Source: Antedon mediterranea
Lineage: Eukaryota; Echinodermata; Crinoidea; Comatulida; Antedonidae
Assembly (NCBI RefSeq): GCF_964355755.1
Contig: NC_092672.1
Location: forward strand, 17,916,501 to 17,980,500
Reading direction: 5' to 3'
DNA: 64,000 bases
Shown: positions 41,817 to 52,825 of the stretch, one piece after another
How positions within the stretch are numbered: the first letter of the stretch is position 1
Layout of the letters: each line of letters begins with the position of its first letter
The notes under the pieces: generated by a model
What the model saw: only the letters and a program-made list of their open reading frames with translations
Database searches by the model: none
What the model was told of the DNA's origin: nothing
Position numbers and translations under genes: made by a program

Positions 41817-42534
41817 AATTGGGGGGTCATCCGAGAACAAAGTACTAAATTGTAGTTGTAGATCGAACTAATGGTAATTTTTGTTGCTTATTCTAAGCTG
41901 GTTTTAGGTTTAGAGGCGTTTTATAGCGAACGAGGTTTGGCGGTCGCCGAGCCAGTACACTGTGTGTTGTTGTTAAGGCTTGTGTAGACTTGCCTGTGAT
42001 ACTGGAAGTCTGTTTGGCTTTGATTTTTAGGGGTCTAGTTTTTGAGACCACGGCACAGGGTAGGTTTAATACTGTGTGGGCTTGGCAGGTACTTCATTAC
42101 TGGTGCCTTAATTATTGGCATATTGGTTATTTTAACCCGTGTTTTTGTTTGTTTCGAATAGAAACTATGTCAGAAAGGGATTTTGACGAGAAATTTTTGG
42201 ATAGCATGTCCATTGAGGTGGTAGCTTAGCTATCAGAGGAGTTTTTGCGACTCCTAGGTACTAGGGTTGGAGCATCTATAAATGATTCCATGAATAAAGA
42301 TGACTTGATAAATGTGAATGGAAATCATGTTGGTTTAATTACTCATGAATCTGTAAAAACTGCGGGGAATGAGATCGAGTTGGCTAGAATCGAGTTGGAA
42401 CGTGACAAAAAAATGTTTGAACGAAGAAAAATAGAAATGCAAAGGAAAATGGAAAAAGAACAAGGCCAACAGCCATAAGTCGCGTGCTCTCAGAAAAAAA
42501 TGAACTTTCAAAAAGTAATGTACTTTAAAACATT

Positions 42535-43135
42535 TCTGTACATCAAAACAGTTCAAAAAGTACAGAAAAACGCAAAGTGATACCCGACAGACCGACCGAC
42601 AGACCGACCGACATAGTTAAAACTTGTCTGTACATCAAAACAGTTCAAAAAGTACAGAAAAGCGATAAAACGCATAGTGATACCGGACCGACAGACAGAC
42701 CGACAGGCCGACCGACATAGTGAACTATTGAGTCGCGTCCACGCGACTAATTGTCTGTACATCAAAACAGTTCAAAAAGTACAGAAAAGCGATAAAACGT
42801 ATAGTGATACCGGACCGACAGACAGATCGACAGACCGACCGACCGACATAGTGAACTATTGAGTCGCGTCCACCCACACGACTAATTGTCTGTACATCAA
42901 AACAGTTCAAAAAGTACAGAAAAGCGATAAAACGCATAGTGATACCGGACCGACAGACCGACAGACCGACCGATATAGTGAACTATAGAGTCGCGTCCAC
43001 CCACGCGACTAATTGTCTGTACATCAAAACAGTTCAAAAAGTACAGAAAAGCGATAACACGCATAGTGATACCGGACCGACAGACAGACCGACCGACAGA
43101 CAGACCGACCGACAGACCGACCGACATAGTGAACT
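42535..43135. repeat. Tandem ~92-135-bp hairpin repeat within gag
   Basis: Five units begin CTGTACATCAAAACAGTTC near 42535, 42627, 42752, 42887 and 43015. Each carries a variable GACC/GACAGACC microsatellite and, in most, a stem AGTCGCG-loop-CGCGACT. CTGTAC and GTACAG flank the first part of each unit as a second short inverted repeat. It splits gag and removes the frame. Open frames reading through the array on both strands are not genes. Confidence 0.85.
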
Positions 43136-43446
43136 GAATTTGTATTAAGAAAATTGGAATTAGCTAACCACATGGCTCACACACAGGTTTCTACACCTAA
43201 TGATTCAGAGATTACTTAGAATATTAAATGTGTTCCTAAGTTTATTGAAGACGAGGTAGAGACATATTTTTTAGCTTTTGAGAAAACTGCCAATAGATTA
43301 AAGTGGCCTGCTAGATACTGGACAGTGTTGTTACAAACTGCTCTTGTTGGTAAAGCCCAAGAGGTATTTTCTGCATTGGCTGATAATCAATGTGAAAGGT
43401 ATGATGCGGTTAAAACTGCTGTTTTGTCAGCTTATGAGTTAGTTCC

Positions 43447-43645
43447 AAAGGCGTACTATCGTCAGAAATTTAGGAACTTAGGTTACCCTTATGATCAAAC
43501 TTTTACGGAATTTGCACGTAAGAAGCAGATTCTTTTTGATAGATGGTGTAGTTCGGAAGGAGTAAAGGGTGAGCTTATGTTAGTTGAGGAGTTTAAATCT
43601 TCTTTCCCTACTAAAGTTCGTACACATCTAGAGGAGCAGAAAGTT
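43447..43645 (+). repeat. 199-bp direct duplication, left copy
   Basis: Gag sequence from AAAGGCGTACTATCG to GAGCAGAAAGTT that recurs, with no difference I can see, at 46789-46987 on the other side of the minus-strand LINE. It is best read as an unusually long target-site duplication. Confidence 0.9.
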
Positions 43646-46600
43646 TTTTTTTTTCTCTTTTGTGGTTAACCACCACTTTTATTCATTCTTTCATACAAAT
43701 TTCGTTCACATTGCATTTTCATACATTAAATTTCTGTTTTCTACTTTTTTCGTTATTTTCTGATTTTTACTCTTTTAACCTTTATACATATAGTGGTTTG
43801 ATTATATGCATACAAAAACTGTACATCTTAAAATACAAAAATGGATGCCACTTATAAGTTACAACATGCCTAGTGTATTAATATCTTTTAAAATATATTT
43901 AAACTGAATCCAGGGATTCTGGCATACAGGTTTTTTAAGTTCAGTTTTAATTTTAATTATGTATATGACGTACACAGCTATTGAATACAATTGGTTTTTT
44001 AATTGACATTTACTTCCTAACAGGAGTTCTTTGAACGAGCTACTGCTGTTATCTAGCTTTTTAAATATATTGTCAATTTTTTCCCACATTATTTGATTAC
44101 GTCTACAATAATAAAACATATGTTTTTCGTCTTCAATGACTCCACAATTGTTACATATGTTATTATTTTTCAGTTTCCAGTTATACAGTTTTAGATTTGT
44201 AGGTACAACTCTATTTAGTAATTTGTAATTCAATTGGGCAAATTTCTTAATTTTTTCGTTTTTCACTTTTCTTTTCCAGACATCACACCACTTGATATCT
44301 TCATTAAATATGTTATTCCATTTAAGTATGCTTTTCGGGGGAATAAAAACGTTATTAACAAAGTTAGAATAAACATCTTTTGTTGTCATCTTAATTATAT
44401 TGTTGATATTGTATTCCAGATTCACATTCATATATTGGTTCATATTTGGCATATTATGTTTAATTATACTTAACCACTCTTTTGGAATAGCTCTGGTTAG
44501 AGAAACATATTCAGCTATCCAGTTTTTTTTAATACGTAATTGTTTAATTATTTCTATAGGTTTCATTAGACGATTGAAAATAATTATATCTTTAATTTGA
44601 TTAAAACCTGCATCTATCCAGTTCTTAAAGAATAGTGGTTTGTTTCTATATTTAATATCATTAATACCCCATAAGTTTTGCTTGATCACTTCTTCATACT
44701 CGTTAATTGTACCTTCATTATTCATATTATTAAATTCAACACAACACTTTAGAACATTATAATAAAAAGATGGTATATTATCTAAGCCCATGTTATTTTG
44801 AAAATTGATATTTGACATACTTAAAATTAGTTGTTCGGTTCCAAATTTGTTAAAATAGTATAGTGGTAATATTTTCCATCTTACGTGTTTTCTACACAGT
44901 AATTTTCTTGCCCATATCATTTTCAGAGAGTTTATGTGTAATGCGAAATCAGGCATACCTATGCCCCCTTTAATCATTTTACCGATTAAAGTTTTTCTTT
45001 TTATTTTTTCTGTTTTTCCATTCCATAAAAAGTTATATATCAATTTATTTATTTTAAAAATAACATCATCTGGTACATCAATTATACATGCATTGTATGT
45101 TAGTTTAGACAAAGCTAAACTTTTTAAAATGGTAACTTTGCCAAAAAAGGTTAGGTTTCTTCCTTTCCATCTATTGAGTAGCATTTCTAAGTTTGCCACC
45201 TTACTATCCCAATTTAATTCACTGCATTTGTTCTCATTATATCCCACATAAATACCCAAAATCTTAATTGGTTCATTAACCCAATTTAGACTGCATGGTT
45301 TTTCAATTTTGTTTACATTTTTGCCAATCCATATAGCGTTGGTTTTTTTTTATATTTAAAGTCATACCAGACGCTTTACCAAACTTATTAACAATGTTTA
45401 AACCAATCTCTATACTTTTTTCATTTCCCACAAAGAGTACAGTGTCATCTGCCAGATGCGCAATGCGAACTTCCTCACCATTATCATTGTTAGGTAAAGA
45501 TATTCCTTTATAGCATTTATCTTTTCTTATATTACACGCCATAATTTCTACTACTAAAATAAAGAGTAACGCCGACAATGGGCAACCCTGTCTTATTCCG
45601 CATTCCATTTCAAAACTTTCTGATATCCAACCATTATTAACAATAACACATTCAGATTTACTATAAATTGTATTTACCCATTTTAAAAAGGAGTCTCCAA
45701 AATTAAATTTTTTTAGTACCTTAAACATAAAGTCTCTATTTACAGAATCAAAAGCTTTTCTAAAATCAAGGGATAGAATAGCTCCTTCGATTTGTTCTTC
45801 TGCTGTATAATACAGAATATCATTAATTAGACGGACGTTTTCTCCAGCGAATCGTCCTTTAATGTACCCCTTTTGGTCATTGTCAACTACATTTTCAATT
45901 ACTTTATGAAGTCTCATACATAGAATTTGAGTTAAAATGTTGTAGTCTGTATTTAATAAAGTGATAGGACGCCAGTTTTCAAGCAATTTTTTATCACCTT
46001 TTTTGTATAATAGGCTTATAATACCACGTTTCTGTGTAGAACTCATTTCATTGTTAAAATAACATGCATTTAGAGCGTCACAAACAATGTGTTTAATGTC
46101 GTCCCAGAGATGTAAATAAAACTCAACGGTCAAGCCATCACATCCGGGAGTTTTATTTAAGTTCATTTTTTTAATTGCATTGGTACATTCATTTAGTGTG
46201 ACAATACCTTCACATATCCCCTTTTCTTCTTCAGTTAAACTAGTTACATTTGATTTATCTAGGTAAGTGTTTATTTTTTTAAGGGGTATACCCTTATTTG
46301 CATATAGATGCCTATAAAATCTAACTTCCTCACAAAGGATTTCCTTTGTCTTCGTTAGTACTCTACCCTTCTCGTTTTGTAAACATTTGATTTGGTTTTT
46401 TTTCCCTTATTTTTTTCCAGACTAAGAAAATATTTAGTGCTACGTTCGCCCTCTTCAATCCATTTTACTCTAGAACGTATATATGCACCTTTTGTTTCAT
46501 TATCATAAATATTTTCCAGCTTTTTTGTTTTGTTTGCAATTTTTGCTTCTATGCGCTCATTGGCAGTACAATCATTATTTAATAAAGAATCATTTAGTTT

Positions 46601-46788
46601 TTTTATTTCTTTTTCTAGTTTTACTTTTTTTCTTTTTTTTTCTTTATTGATTTTTTTGCCATAGTAGATTGAAACGTCTTTAATTTTGGCTTTTAATAAT
46701 TCCCATAATACATCTGGACTAAGGTTATTTTCATTGGTTTGAGTTTTTTTAATTACATTTGTAATATAGTTTTGGTAATCAGTATTTT
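43646..46788 (-). mobile_element. 5'-truncated L1/Tx1-like LINE in gag
   Basis: On the minus strand the element ends with a poly(A) run (+ strand T run 43644-43654) directly at the duplicated gag sequence. Its 5' end at 46788 abuts the second copy of the duplication. It contains only the 3' part of ORF2. Frameshifts sit at homopolymers (T runs near 45340-45350 and near 46395-46420). The APE endonuclease and ORF1 are missing. Confidence 0.85.
43859..46166 (-). pseudogene. L1/Tx1-like ORF2 reverse transcriptase, frameshifted
   Basis: Two adjacent frames make one protein. The first (46166-45303) carries KTPGCDGLTVEFY, GDKKLLENWRPITLLN, SLDFRKAFDSVNRDF, IRQGCPLSALLF and the catalytic AHLADDTVLF (near 45450). 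After a shift in a T homopolymer near 45340, the second frame (45259-43859, 466 aa) carries KILGIYVG, LNRWKGRNLTFFGK and a C-terminal zinc-knuckle-like CNNCGV...HMFYYC. Upstream coding with further shifts extends to about 46780. LADD in place of FADD is seen in many L1/Tx1 relatives. Confidence 0.85.
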
Positions 46789-47137
46789 AAAGGCGTACTA
46801 TCGTCAGAAATTTAGGAACTTAGGTTACCCTTATGATCAAACTTTTACGGAATTTGCACGTAAGAAGCAGATTCTTTTTGATAGATGGTGTAGTTCGGAA
46901 GGAGTAAAGGGTGAGCTTATGTTAGTTGAGGAGTTTAAATCTTCTTTCCCTACTAAAGTTCGTACACATCTAGAGGAGCAGAAAGTTGATAATTTAATGA
47001 AAGCAGCTTCTGTTGCCGATAATTATGTGCTCACGCACAAGGTGGTGGATACCAAATCGGTTTCAAAATCTATTGATGATTCTAAGGTCCAAAGTCCGAA
47101 AACTACAGTTAATAGTACTGTAGTAGTAAATTTGTAA
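46789..47137 (+). pseudogene. gag, C-terminal part (includes right copy of duplication)
   Basis: 46789-46987 repeats the 199 bp at 43447-43645. Gag then continues DNLMKAASVADNYVLTHKVVD to a stop at 47137. A degenerate zinc knuckle in another frame (CFYCKKRGYIKADYW, near 47140-47185) has lost its His and last Cys. Confidence 0.8.
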
Positions 47138-47279
47138 GAACTTGTTTTTATTGCAAGAAAAGGGGTTATATAAAGGCAGATTACTGGTTGTTTCAAAACA
47201 AAGTTAAAGGGATAATAAGAAACCCCAATCACTTCCAAACACGTTATTCAGTACAGTCCCGTTGAAAGTGACAGAGGTT

Positions 47280-47460
47280 CATGATGTTGATGAAAGTTAG
47301 AAATTGATCAAATCTTCAGGTCCGGAAAAAGTGCGAAAGCTAAATAAGCCTTTCCTCTCTACTGGTTCTGTAGCATTGATCAACGATATGAATCTAAGTA
47401 GAGTTAGAGTCTTAAGAGACACAGGGGTGTCACAATCCCTGATAATAGAATCGGCATTGT
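47280..47460 (+). pseudogene. Retropepsin-like protease remnant
   Basis: VALINDMNLSRVRVLRDTGVSQSLI (near 47370-47445) contains the DTG catalytic triad of retroviral-type aspartic proteases. It is short and lies between the gag and integrase fragments, the expected place in this element. Confidence 0.6.
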
Positions 47461-48759
47461 GTGTGATTTCGGCCCGACAGTTCTCAATCGGTCTAGGTTA
47501 GTGGACGAGCAGTTGTCATTTGGTCAGCAAGCCCTTTCTGTAGAGGAAATGTCTATTGTTCTTGTTTGTTATTATATAAAGGATGGCATACTTATGCGTA
47601 AGTGGAGGCCACCAGATATTCCCAGTAGTGATGTTTGGAATGAGATTCACCAGATAGTTGTTCCTAGTGGATACCGTCACGTCAGGATATTATTGGTATT
47701 GCGCATGATGATCCTCTTTCAGGTCATTTAGGTGTCAATAAAACGGTAGACAAAATTCTCAGGCATTTCTTTTGGCCAGGTCTTAGAAAAGATGTGTGTA
47801 AATATTGTAAATCCTGCCATGCGTGTCAGGTAGTGGGGAAGCCTAAACAAAAGGTTCCAGTAGCCCCACTTAAGCCTATTCCTGCTCTCGGTGAACCATT
47901 TTCAAGGGTTAGGCCTATTGTTGATTGTGTGGGACCATTACCACCTACTAAAAATGGAAATGAATATCTACTAACAATAATGTGTGCATCAAGTAGGTTT
48001 CCAGAAGCGATTCCTCTTAGGCGTATTACAGCTAAGAACGTCGTTAAAGCATTGGTAAAATTCTTGACATGGGTAGGATTGCCTAAAGTTGTTCAGTCCG
48101 ATCAAGGATCAAACTTCATGTCAAAGATATTTAAACAAGTCTTAGAGCAGTTAGGTGTTGCCTATATAAGTTCAAGTGCTTACCATCCACAGTCTCAAGG
48201 GGCACTTCAGAGATTTCATCAAAAATAATATGCTTAAAACCTATTGTTTTCAATGTGAAAAGGAATGGGATGAGGGAGTTCCCTTATTGTTATTCGCTGT
48301 TTGTGAAACAGAGTCCTTAGGGTTTAGCCCATATGAGTTGGTGTATGGTCGACCATGACCGGTCATTCGGTCCGAGGCCCTCTTAAAATAGTCAAGGAAA
48401 GTATGTTAGGGAATGCAGAAGAGTCTGTATCGATACTAGATTATGTGTCTGAATTTCGTGATCGATTAAATAGTGCTCATGAGATGGCTAGAAAGAATCT
48501 TGTGAAGGCTCAGGGTAAAATGAAGGGATTGTTTGATAGGAAATCAGAAAAGAGAAGCTTTAGTTCAGGTGATGAAGTGTTAGTTATGTTGCCTTTTCCC
48601 AGTCAGCCATTATCTGCAAGATTTGCTGGTCCTTACAAAGTATTAGAAAGAGTAGGAGAAGTTGACTATGTGTTAGATACTCCAGATAGGCGTAAGAAGA
48701 AGCGACTGTGTCATATAAACATGTTGAAACCATACACAGCGAGAAATAATATACCGTGA
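47461..48759 (+). pseudogene. Integrase of the Gmr1-like element
   Basis: The zinc-binding part has SGHLGVNKTVDKILRHFFWPGL and CKYCKSCHAC (47725-47830). The core has VDCVGPLPPTKNGNEYLL with the first Asp (47920), VQSDQGSNF with the second (48090), and YHPQSQGALQRFHQ, where the third catalytic residue, normally Glu (LERFHQ), is Gln. A TAA and frameshift follow. The C-terminal domain (48355-48759) has FSSGDEVLVMLPFPSQPLSARFAGPYKV and LCHINMLKPY. It lies upstream of the RT. Confidence 0.85.
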
Positions 48760-48949
48760 TACCTGTACGTCAACACCAGTTACGTGTGTTGTTGAAGAGA
48801 ATTCTGAAAAGTTTGGGGATCCTGATACATATGTTAAGTTCAGTAATTCAGATTTCATTGCAAACATTGAAGAGAAAGCTGTTCATTTATCTCGTGATCG
48901 TAAGGTTGAAATTGTTAGTTTGATATTTGGAAATTTGCTTGTTGTTTTC

Positions 48950-49785
48950 AGATGTTCTAGGTCGAACGAACTTAGTGGAGCATGACGTTAAGACAATAAA
49001 ACAAAATCCATATAAAGCAAATCCATTCAAGATACTACAAAATTAGATTGATTACATGATTAAGAATGATATCATCGAGCCTAGTTGCAGTGCTTGGAGT
49101 TCTTCATGTATATTAGTTCCAAAGCCAGATAAATCTATCGTTTTTGTACTGATTACCGGAAGGTAGTAAATTTGATCTTCTAAAGGGTTACTGGCAAATT
49201 CCTTTAACAGAGCGTGCGAAAGAAGTGTCAGCTTTCTTAACTCTCATGAGTCTTTATCAGTATAAGGTCATTCCGTTCGGTTTAAAAAATGCGCCAGCCA
49301 CGTTCCAAAGATTTGTTAATGGTATAATTTCAGGGTTGGAGGGCTGTGAAGCTTATATAGACGATTTGGTTGTTTATATTGATACATTGGATGTGCATGT
49401 GCGGCGAATTAAGGCATTGTTTGACAGGTTGTCAGCTGCAAAGTTGACAGTAAATTTGGTGAAAAGCGAGTTTTCCTGTGCAGAAATTGTGTTCTTAGGT
49501 CATAAAGTTGGTTGCGGAAAAGTGAAACCATTAAGTGCTAAGATTAAGGCAGTCTGTAATTTCCCAGTTCCAAAGAGTAAGCAGGAGTTATTGCGGTTCC
49601 TGGGAATGGCTGGGTTTTATCAACGTTTTTGCAGAAGTTTCTCAACGCTTGTAGCTCCATTAACGAATCTGTTGAAAAAAAATCCGAGCTTTGTCTGGTT
49701 GGAGGAATGCAGTTATGCGTTCATTAAAGTTATCAAACGAACCGGTGTTGATAACAATGACAATTTGATAAACAGTTCTCGTTAA
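48950..49785 (+). pseudogene. Reverse transcriptase of the Gmr1-like element
   Basis: Blocks in order: VEHDVKTIKQNPYK, then a stop, [25 protein letters not shown], and CTDYRKVVN joined by a ~30-codon deletion to DLLKGYWQIPLTERAKEVSAF. Then an open stretch (49225-49785) has KVIPFGLKNAPATFQR, the catalytic AYIDDLVVY near 49353, FLGHKVG and LLRFLGMAGFYQRFC. The deletion removes part of the fingers and palm. Confidence 0.85.
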
Positions 49786-50146
49786 TGATCGATGCCAGTG
49801 ATGTTGGTTCTGGTGGCCTGTTGGCGCAAACAGACGAGAATGGTGTTGACAAGCCTGTGTGTTTCTTCTCAAGAAAATTCGACCAGCATGAGAAGCGTTA
49901 TTCTATTGTCGAGAAGGAGACATTAGCTTTGATGTCAGCGTTAAAGCACTTTGAGGTGCATCTTGGATCTACTCCGTTTCCAATTGTAGTTTGGACTGAC
50001 CACAACCCATAAACGTTCTTGGCAAAAATGAAGGACAAGAATCAACGCTTGTTGAGATGGAGTTTAGCAGTTCAAGAAATTAATCTGGAAATTCATCATA
50101 TCAGAGGAAAAGACAATGTTGTAGCTGACGCTTTGTCGAGAGTTTA
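49785..50146 (+). pseudogene. RNase H of the Gmr1-like element
   Basis: IDASDVGSGGLLAQ gives the first catalytic Asp, RYSIVEKETLALMSALKHF the Glu, and WTDHNP a further Asp before a TAA at about 50010 (normally Leu). The frame then continues FLAKMKDKNQRLLRWSL to HIRGKDNVVADALSRV and the terminal stop. A ~255-nt untranslated stretch follows to the 3' LTR. Confidence 0.85.
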
Positions 50147-50400
50147 GATAAAACACGCATGAAATGATTTTTAAAATGTTGTTGATTTTAAAAGTGTTTA
50201 TTTAAATATACTGTAATATGTTAGTTGTGATGCATTAATGGCATACACGGATTTAAAGTCATTAGAACTTGTGCAATTTTAAATAAACAGTTGAAGTAAA
50301 ATCATATCATATCAACGACCTGTTAAAATAACTATAAGAAAAGATTTAAGATGTTATAGTAAACAGTTATAAGTTTAATCATATCAAACTTTAAGTGGGG

Positions 50401-50532
50401 TGTGTGATGAGTTTGTCACACGGAAGTGAGCCCTCTAGAGAGAAAGAAAGGAGATGAATAAAGATGGATGACAACATGTTTTGTTATATTATTATTATTG
50501 TTGGTTTCAGCCTAACGAGCGAACCTGTAAAA
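50401..50532 (+). repeat. 3' LTR of the Gmr1-like element
   Basis: Begins TGTGTGATGAGTTTGTCACACGG-like just after the polypurine TTAAGTGGGG, contains GATGAATAAAGATGG (poly(A) signal) and ends near GCGAACCTGTAA. About 130 bp. No target duplication could be paired with the poorly preserved 5' LTR. Confidence 0.75.
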
Positions 50533-50857
50533 CGGGGGACGATGTTCCTTGGAACCCCGGTGGATAGGTACTGTAAGTATAGAGGTATCACGGACGGCTA
50601 CCAACAGTACAATTCAGGGATCAGGTGCCGTTTTCGGCCACCTCAACTTATATGGACTATACCATTATAGGAAAATAGGGGTGTCCCATCGGCATTTATT
50701 AATTGAGTGTGCTGTGTTAAAATAATGCTGCTTTTGTTCTTTTGTTTAGTGCATTATGTTTCAGCAACAAAGGGAAAACAACTACGCTCTGCACGCTGTA
50801 GAATTAATTACTTTTCCAGTTAATACAGTATATTATGTTTTTTAATTTCTATATAAT

Positions 50858-51388
50858 AGGGAGGTTTCGCAATCTTACGAATACGATAACGAATACGTCA
50901 CGCACACGTATTCGTTTTTCTTAAGCCAGTAAAAATCTGTTTCGCATGGCAACGAAATATTGAGGGCACGTCAAAAATATGACTGCGGTAAATTTGAGCG
51001 AAGCGCGGGTACGTGTTGCTTGGTGCTTGGCTGCCTAGGCCTAGCGTAACATCAAAGCGAGTGAGGACTTTAAAAACTGCTATTTATCAAAATTGACCTG
51101 ACATTTTAGTAAATTACTTTAGTAAATTACTTTCAATAAAAGTATAATTATTTTATAATCATGAATCATTCCTGATTGAAATGCAAAATGTGCAAAATAG
51201 CTCAAAAACTATACTCGTTTTGTAGTTACGAATATGACTGGTGATATTCGTCGACACGAATACCCTTTACCAGGGAAGAGTTAACTCTTCCCTGGCTTTA
51301 CGAATATGAAATAGGGATCAGCGCAAAAGTTTCACAAATGTGTGACGTATCCGTTTTCGTATTCGTAAGGTTGCAAAACCTCCCTAAT
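50858..51388. mobile_element. TA-flanked MITE, copy 2, with a palindromic insert
   Basis: The ends are GGGAGGTTTCGCAATCTTACG and, inverted, TTGCAAAACCTCCC, flanked by TA. The interior matches copy 1 (31483-31978) throughout, except for about 33 extra bases that contain a perfect 26-bp palindrome at 51270-51295 (CCAGGGAAGAGTT and its complement). Confidence 0.8.
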
Positions 51389-51719
51389 GGTTTAGGTATC
51401 CATCCCTAATATAGATATATTAGGTGGATTCCCCTAATTTTTATGGATTTATAGATATAGAAAGTATAAAGAAATTAGTTTTTATTCCAGTTACAAATAA
51501 AAAATATAATTTATCTAACGACAACACAGTAGCACATTTTATAAAGATGGCAGTAGTACATTTAATAAGATCTATCATCACATACTGAATATTAGGTAAT
51601 TAGTAAAACAAATAACAGTATAATTATGTCAATAATCTGTACCATTAATTTTTGTTCCCAGCAAACACAGAACGTTTGTTAAACGTAATCGAAACGTTTA
51701 AAATTGCGTGTTTTTAGGT

Positions 51720-52260
51720 TTGGGTTTTCTAAAACGTTTTAAAACGTTTCTGTGTAGAAATTTCTAATTGAACAACGTTTGCATCAAAACGTTGTAATAA
51801 CGAATGTAAAACGGGGCTGATAATGTTGCCATGAAGAGGATGATTAGTGTCTTCCAATATAGCATGGAATACATCGGCAAGCCGTTCGCTGTAGACAATT
51901 ACTTTCCCCAGCACCTTTTCAATTCTTTCTATATCTCCCTTACATGCCCTTACTGATATTCCAAGCCCAATATACAATATCCCCAAATAGAACATCACTG
52001 ATTAGTAAACATAACATAATATAGTACAAATATCCTGCTTTACCCCAAACGAACCGAGTTTCCTCAAACAGTACAGCCTTGTATTTAACTTCTTAACTAT
52101 ATGGTCAAGTACACACTAGGCCTACTCCAGATCCTTATAATTGTTAACAATCTCTACTTCCTTTCCTTTAATGTATACTGTCGGACCAATATTATGTTTT
52201 CGAAAATCAATCCTTATTTCTTCAAGAAAATTGTTGCCACAATAATCGGTAAATCGTAAA
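51720..52260 (-). pseudogene. LINE 3' fragment (Rex1/CR1-like)
   Basis: On the minus strand, EIRIDFRKHNIGPTVYIKGKEVEIVNNYKDLE (two runs, about 52230-52130) and a frameshifted LRKLGSFGV-type block are followed by MFYLGILYIGLG...IEKVLGKV...ILEDTNHPLH (51998-51729). This is the C-terminal region of the LINE type at 2977-5937. It is truncated before the 3' end. Confidence 0.7.
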
Positions 52261-52280
52261 TAAAGTTTTCTTTTTTACAG

Positions 52281-52825
52281 AGGGGTGGCGGTGGACGGGT
52301 CACTGCGGTACAGTTACGCCCGAAGGTAGCCGAGTGTTGGGATTACTCACTGGACGAGCTAAGGCACCTGTTCTGGACCGACTGGTTGCAGAATGGGAAC
52401 CCTCCAAGAACCAGCTGTTTATCTCCAGCGCTGCCACCAAATACTACTTACTGAACAATCCAAATTTTCTCTCTCGATATTTTGTGTACTGGAAACTTAA
52501 AATATGGGGAAATCATCTGCTGTTTATCGGATTTGATTACCTTTTCAGAAGGTACGTTGCATTCTGTGGATCTTTTGGAATGGGTGAAATCAACTGTTGG
52601 TTTTAATATACGCCTGCATCTCACGGAAGCAGGTATCCTGTTCATTAACCAAGCAGAGGGTACAGGACACCTTCTTGTGTTGCCCAAGGAGCTACAAGCT
52701 ATAGCTCTCGGGCTACATCATGATCTGCCGTCGGCGGGTCATCAAGGGGTCCCCCGGATCAAGTTTCGACAGAAGGAGAAGTTTTTTTATGGTACGGTAA
52801 AACTTGCTGAACTGAAAACATAGGG
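52281..52825 (+). pseudogene. Ty3/gypsy fragment, integrase N-terminus
   Basis: A frame reading VLGLLTGRAKAPVLDRLVAEWEP, a shift, then LVLPKELQAIALGLHHDLPSAGHQG (52670-52745) and KEKFFYG shows the HH part of the integrase zinc-binding domain and the preceding linker. It is isolated and truncated. Confidence 0.65.

Larger units (their letters stand above)
42167..43645 (+). pseudogene. gag, N-terminal part (interrupted)
   Basis: Starts MSERDFDEKFLDSMSIEVVA, then an in-frame TAG, and continues to a charged helix ending KMEKEQGQQP (42475). After the tandem-repeat insert, the capsid domain resumes: FIEDEVETYFLAFEK, RLKWPARYWTVLLQ, GKAQEVFSAL, YDAVKTAVLSAYELVPKAYY, FARKKQILFDRW (43230-43560), a typical Ty3/gypsy capsid of the SCAN-like type. 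It is broken at 43645 by a LINE and continues at 46987. Confidence 0.8.
41600..50532 (+). mobile_element. Gmr1-like LTR retrotransposon, degenerate, with insertions
   Basis: The LTRs share GATGAATAAAGATGG and GGTTTCAGCCTAACGAGCGAAC: 5' LTR to about 41816, 3' LTR 50401-50532. After the 5' LTR comes TTGGGGGGTCATCC, a primer-binding-site-like sequence; before the 3' LTR is TTAAGTGGGG, a polypurine tract. The coding order is gag, protease, integrase, reverse transcriptase, RNase H. Integrase before RT marks the Gmr1 group of deuterostome Ty3/gypsy elements. Stops and frameshifts occur throughout. A tandem repeat (42535-43135) and a LINE (43646-46788) interrupt gag. Confidence 0.85.

Noticed and set aside
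42553-43148. Several open frames rich in Arg/Ser/Gly or Thr/Asp on both strands
   Set aside because: They read through the tandem GACC-type repeat in gag and have no independent support.
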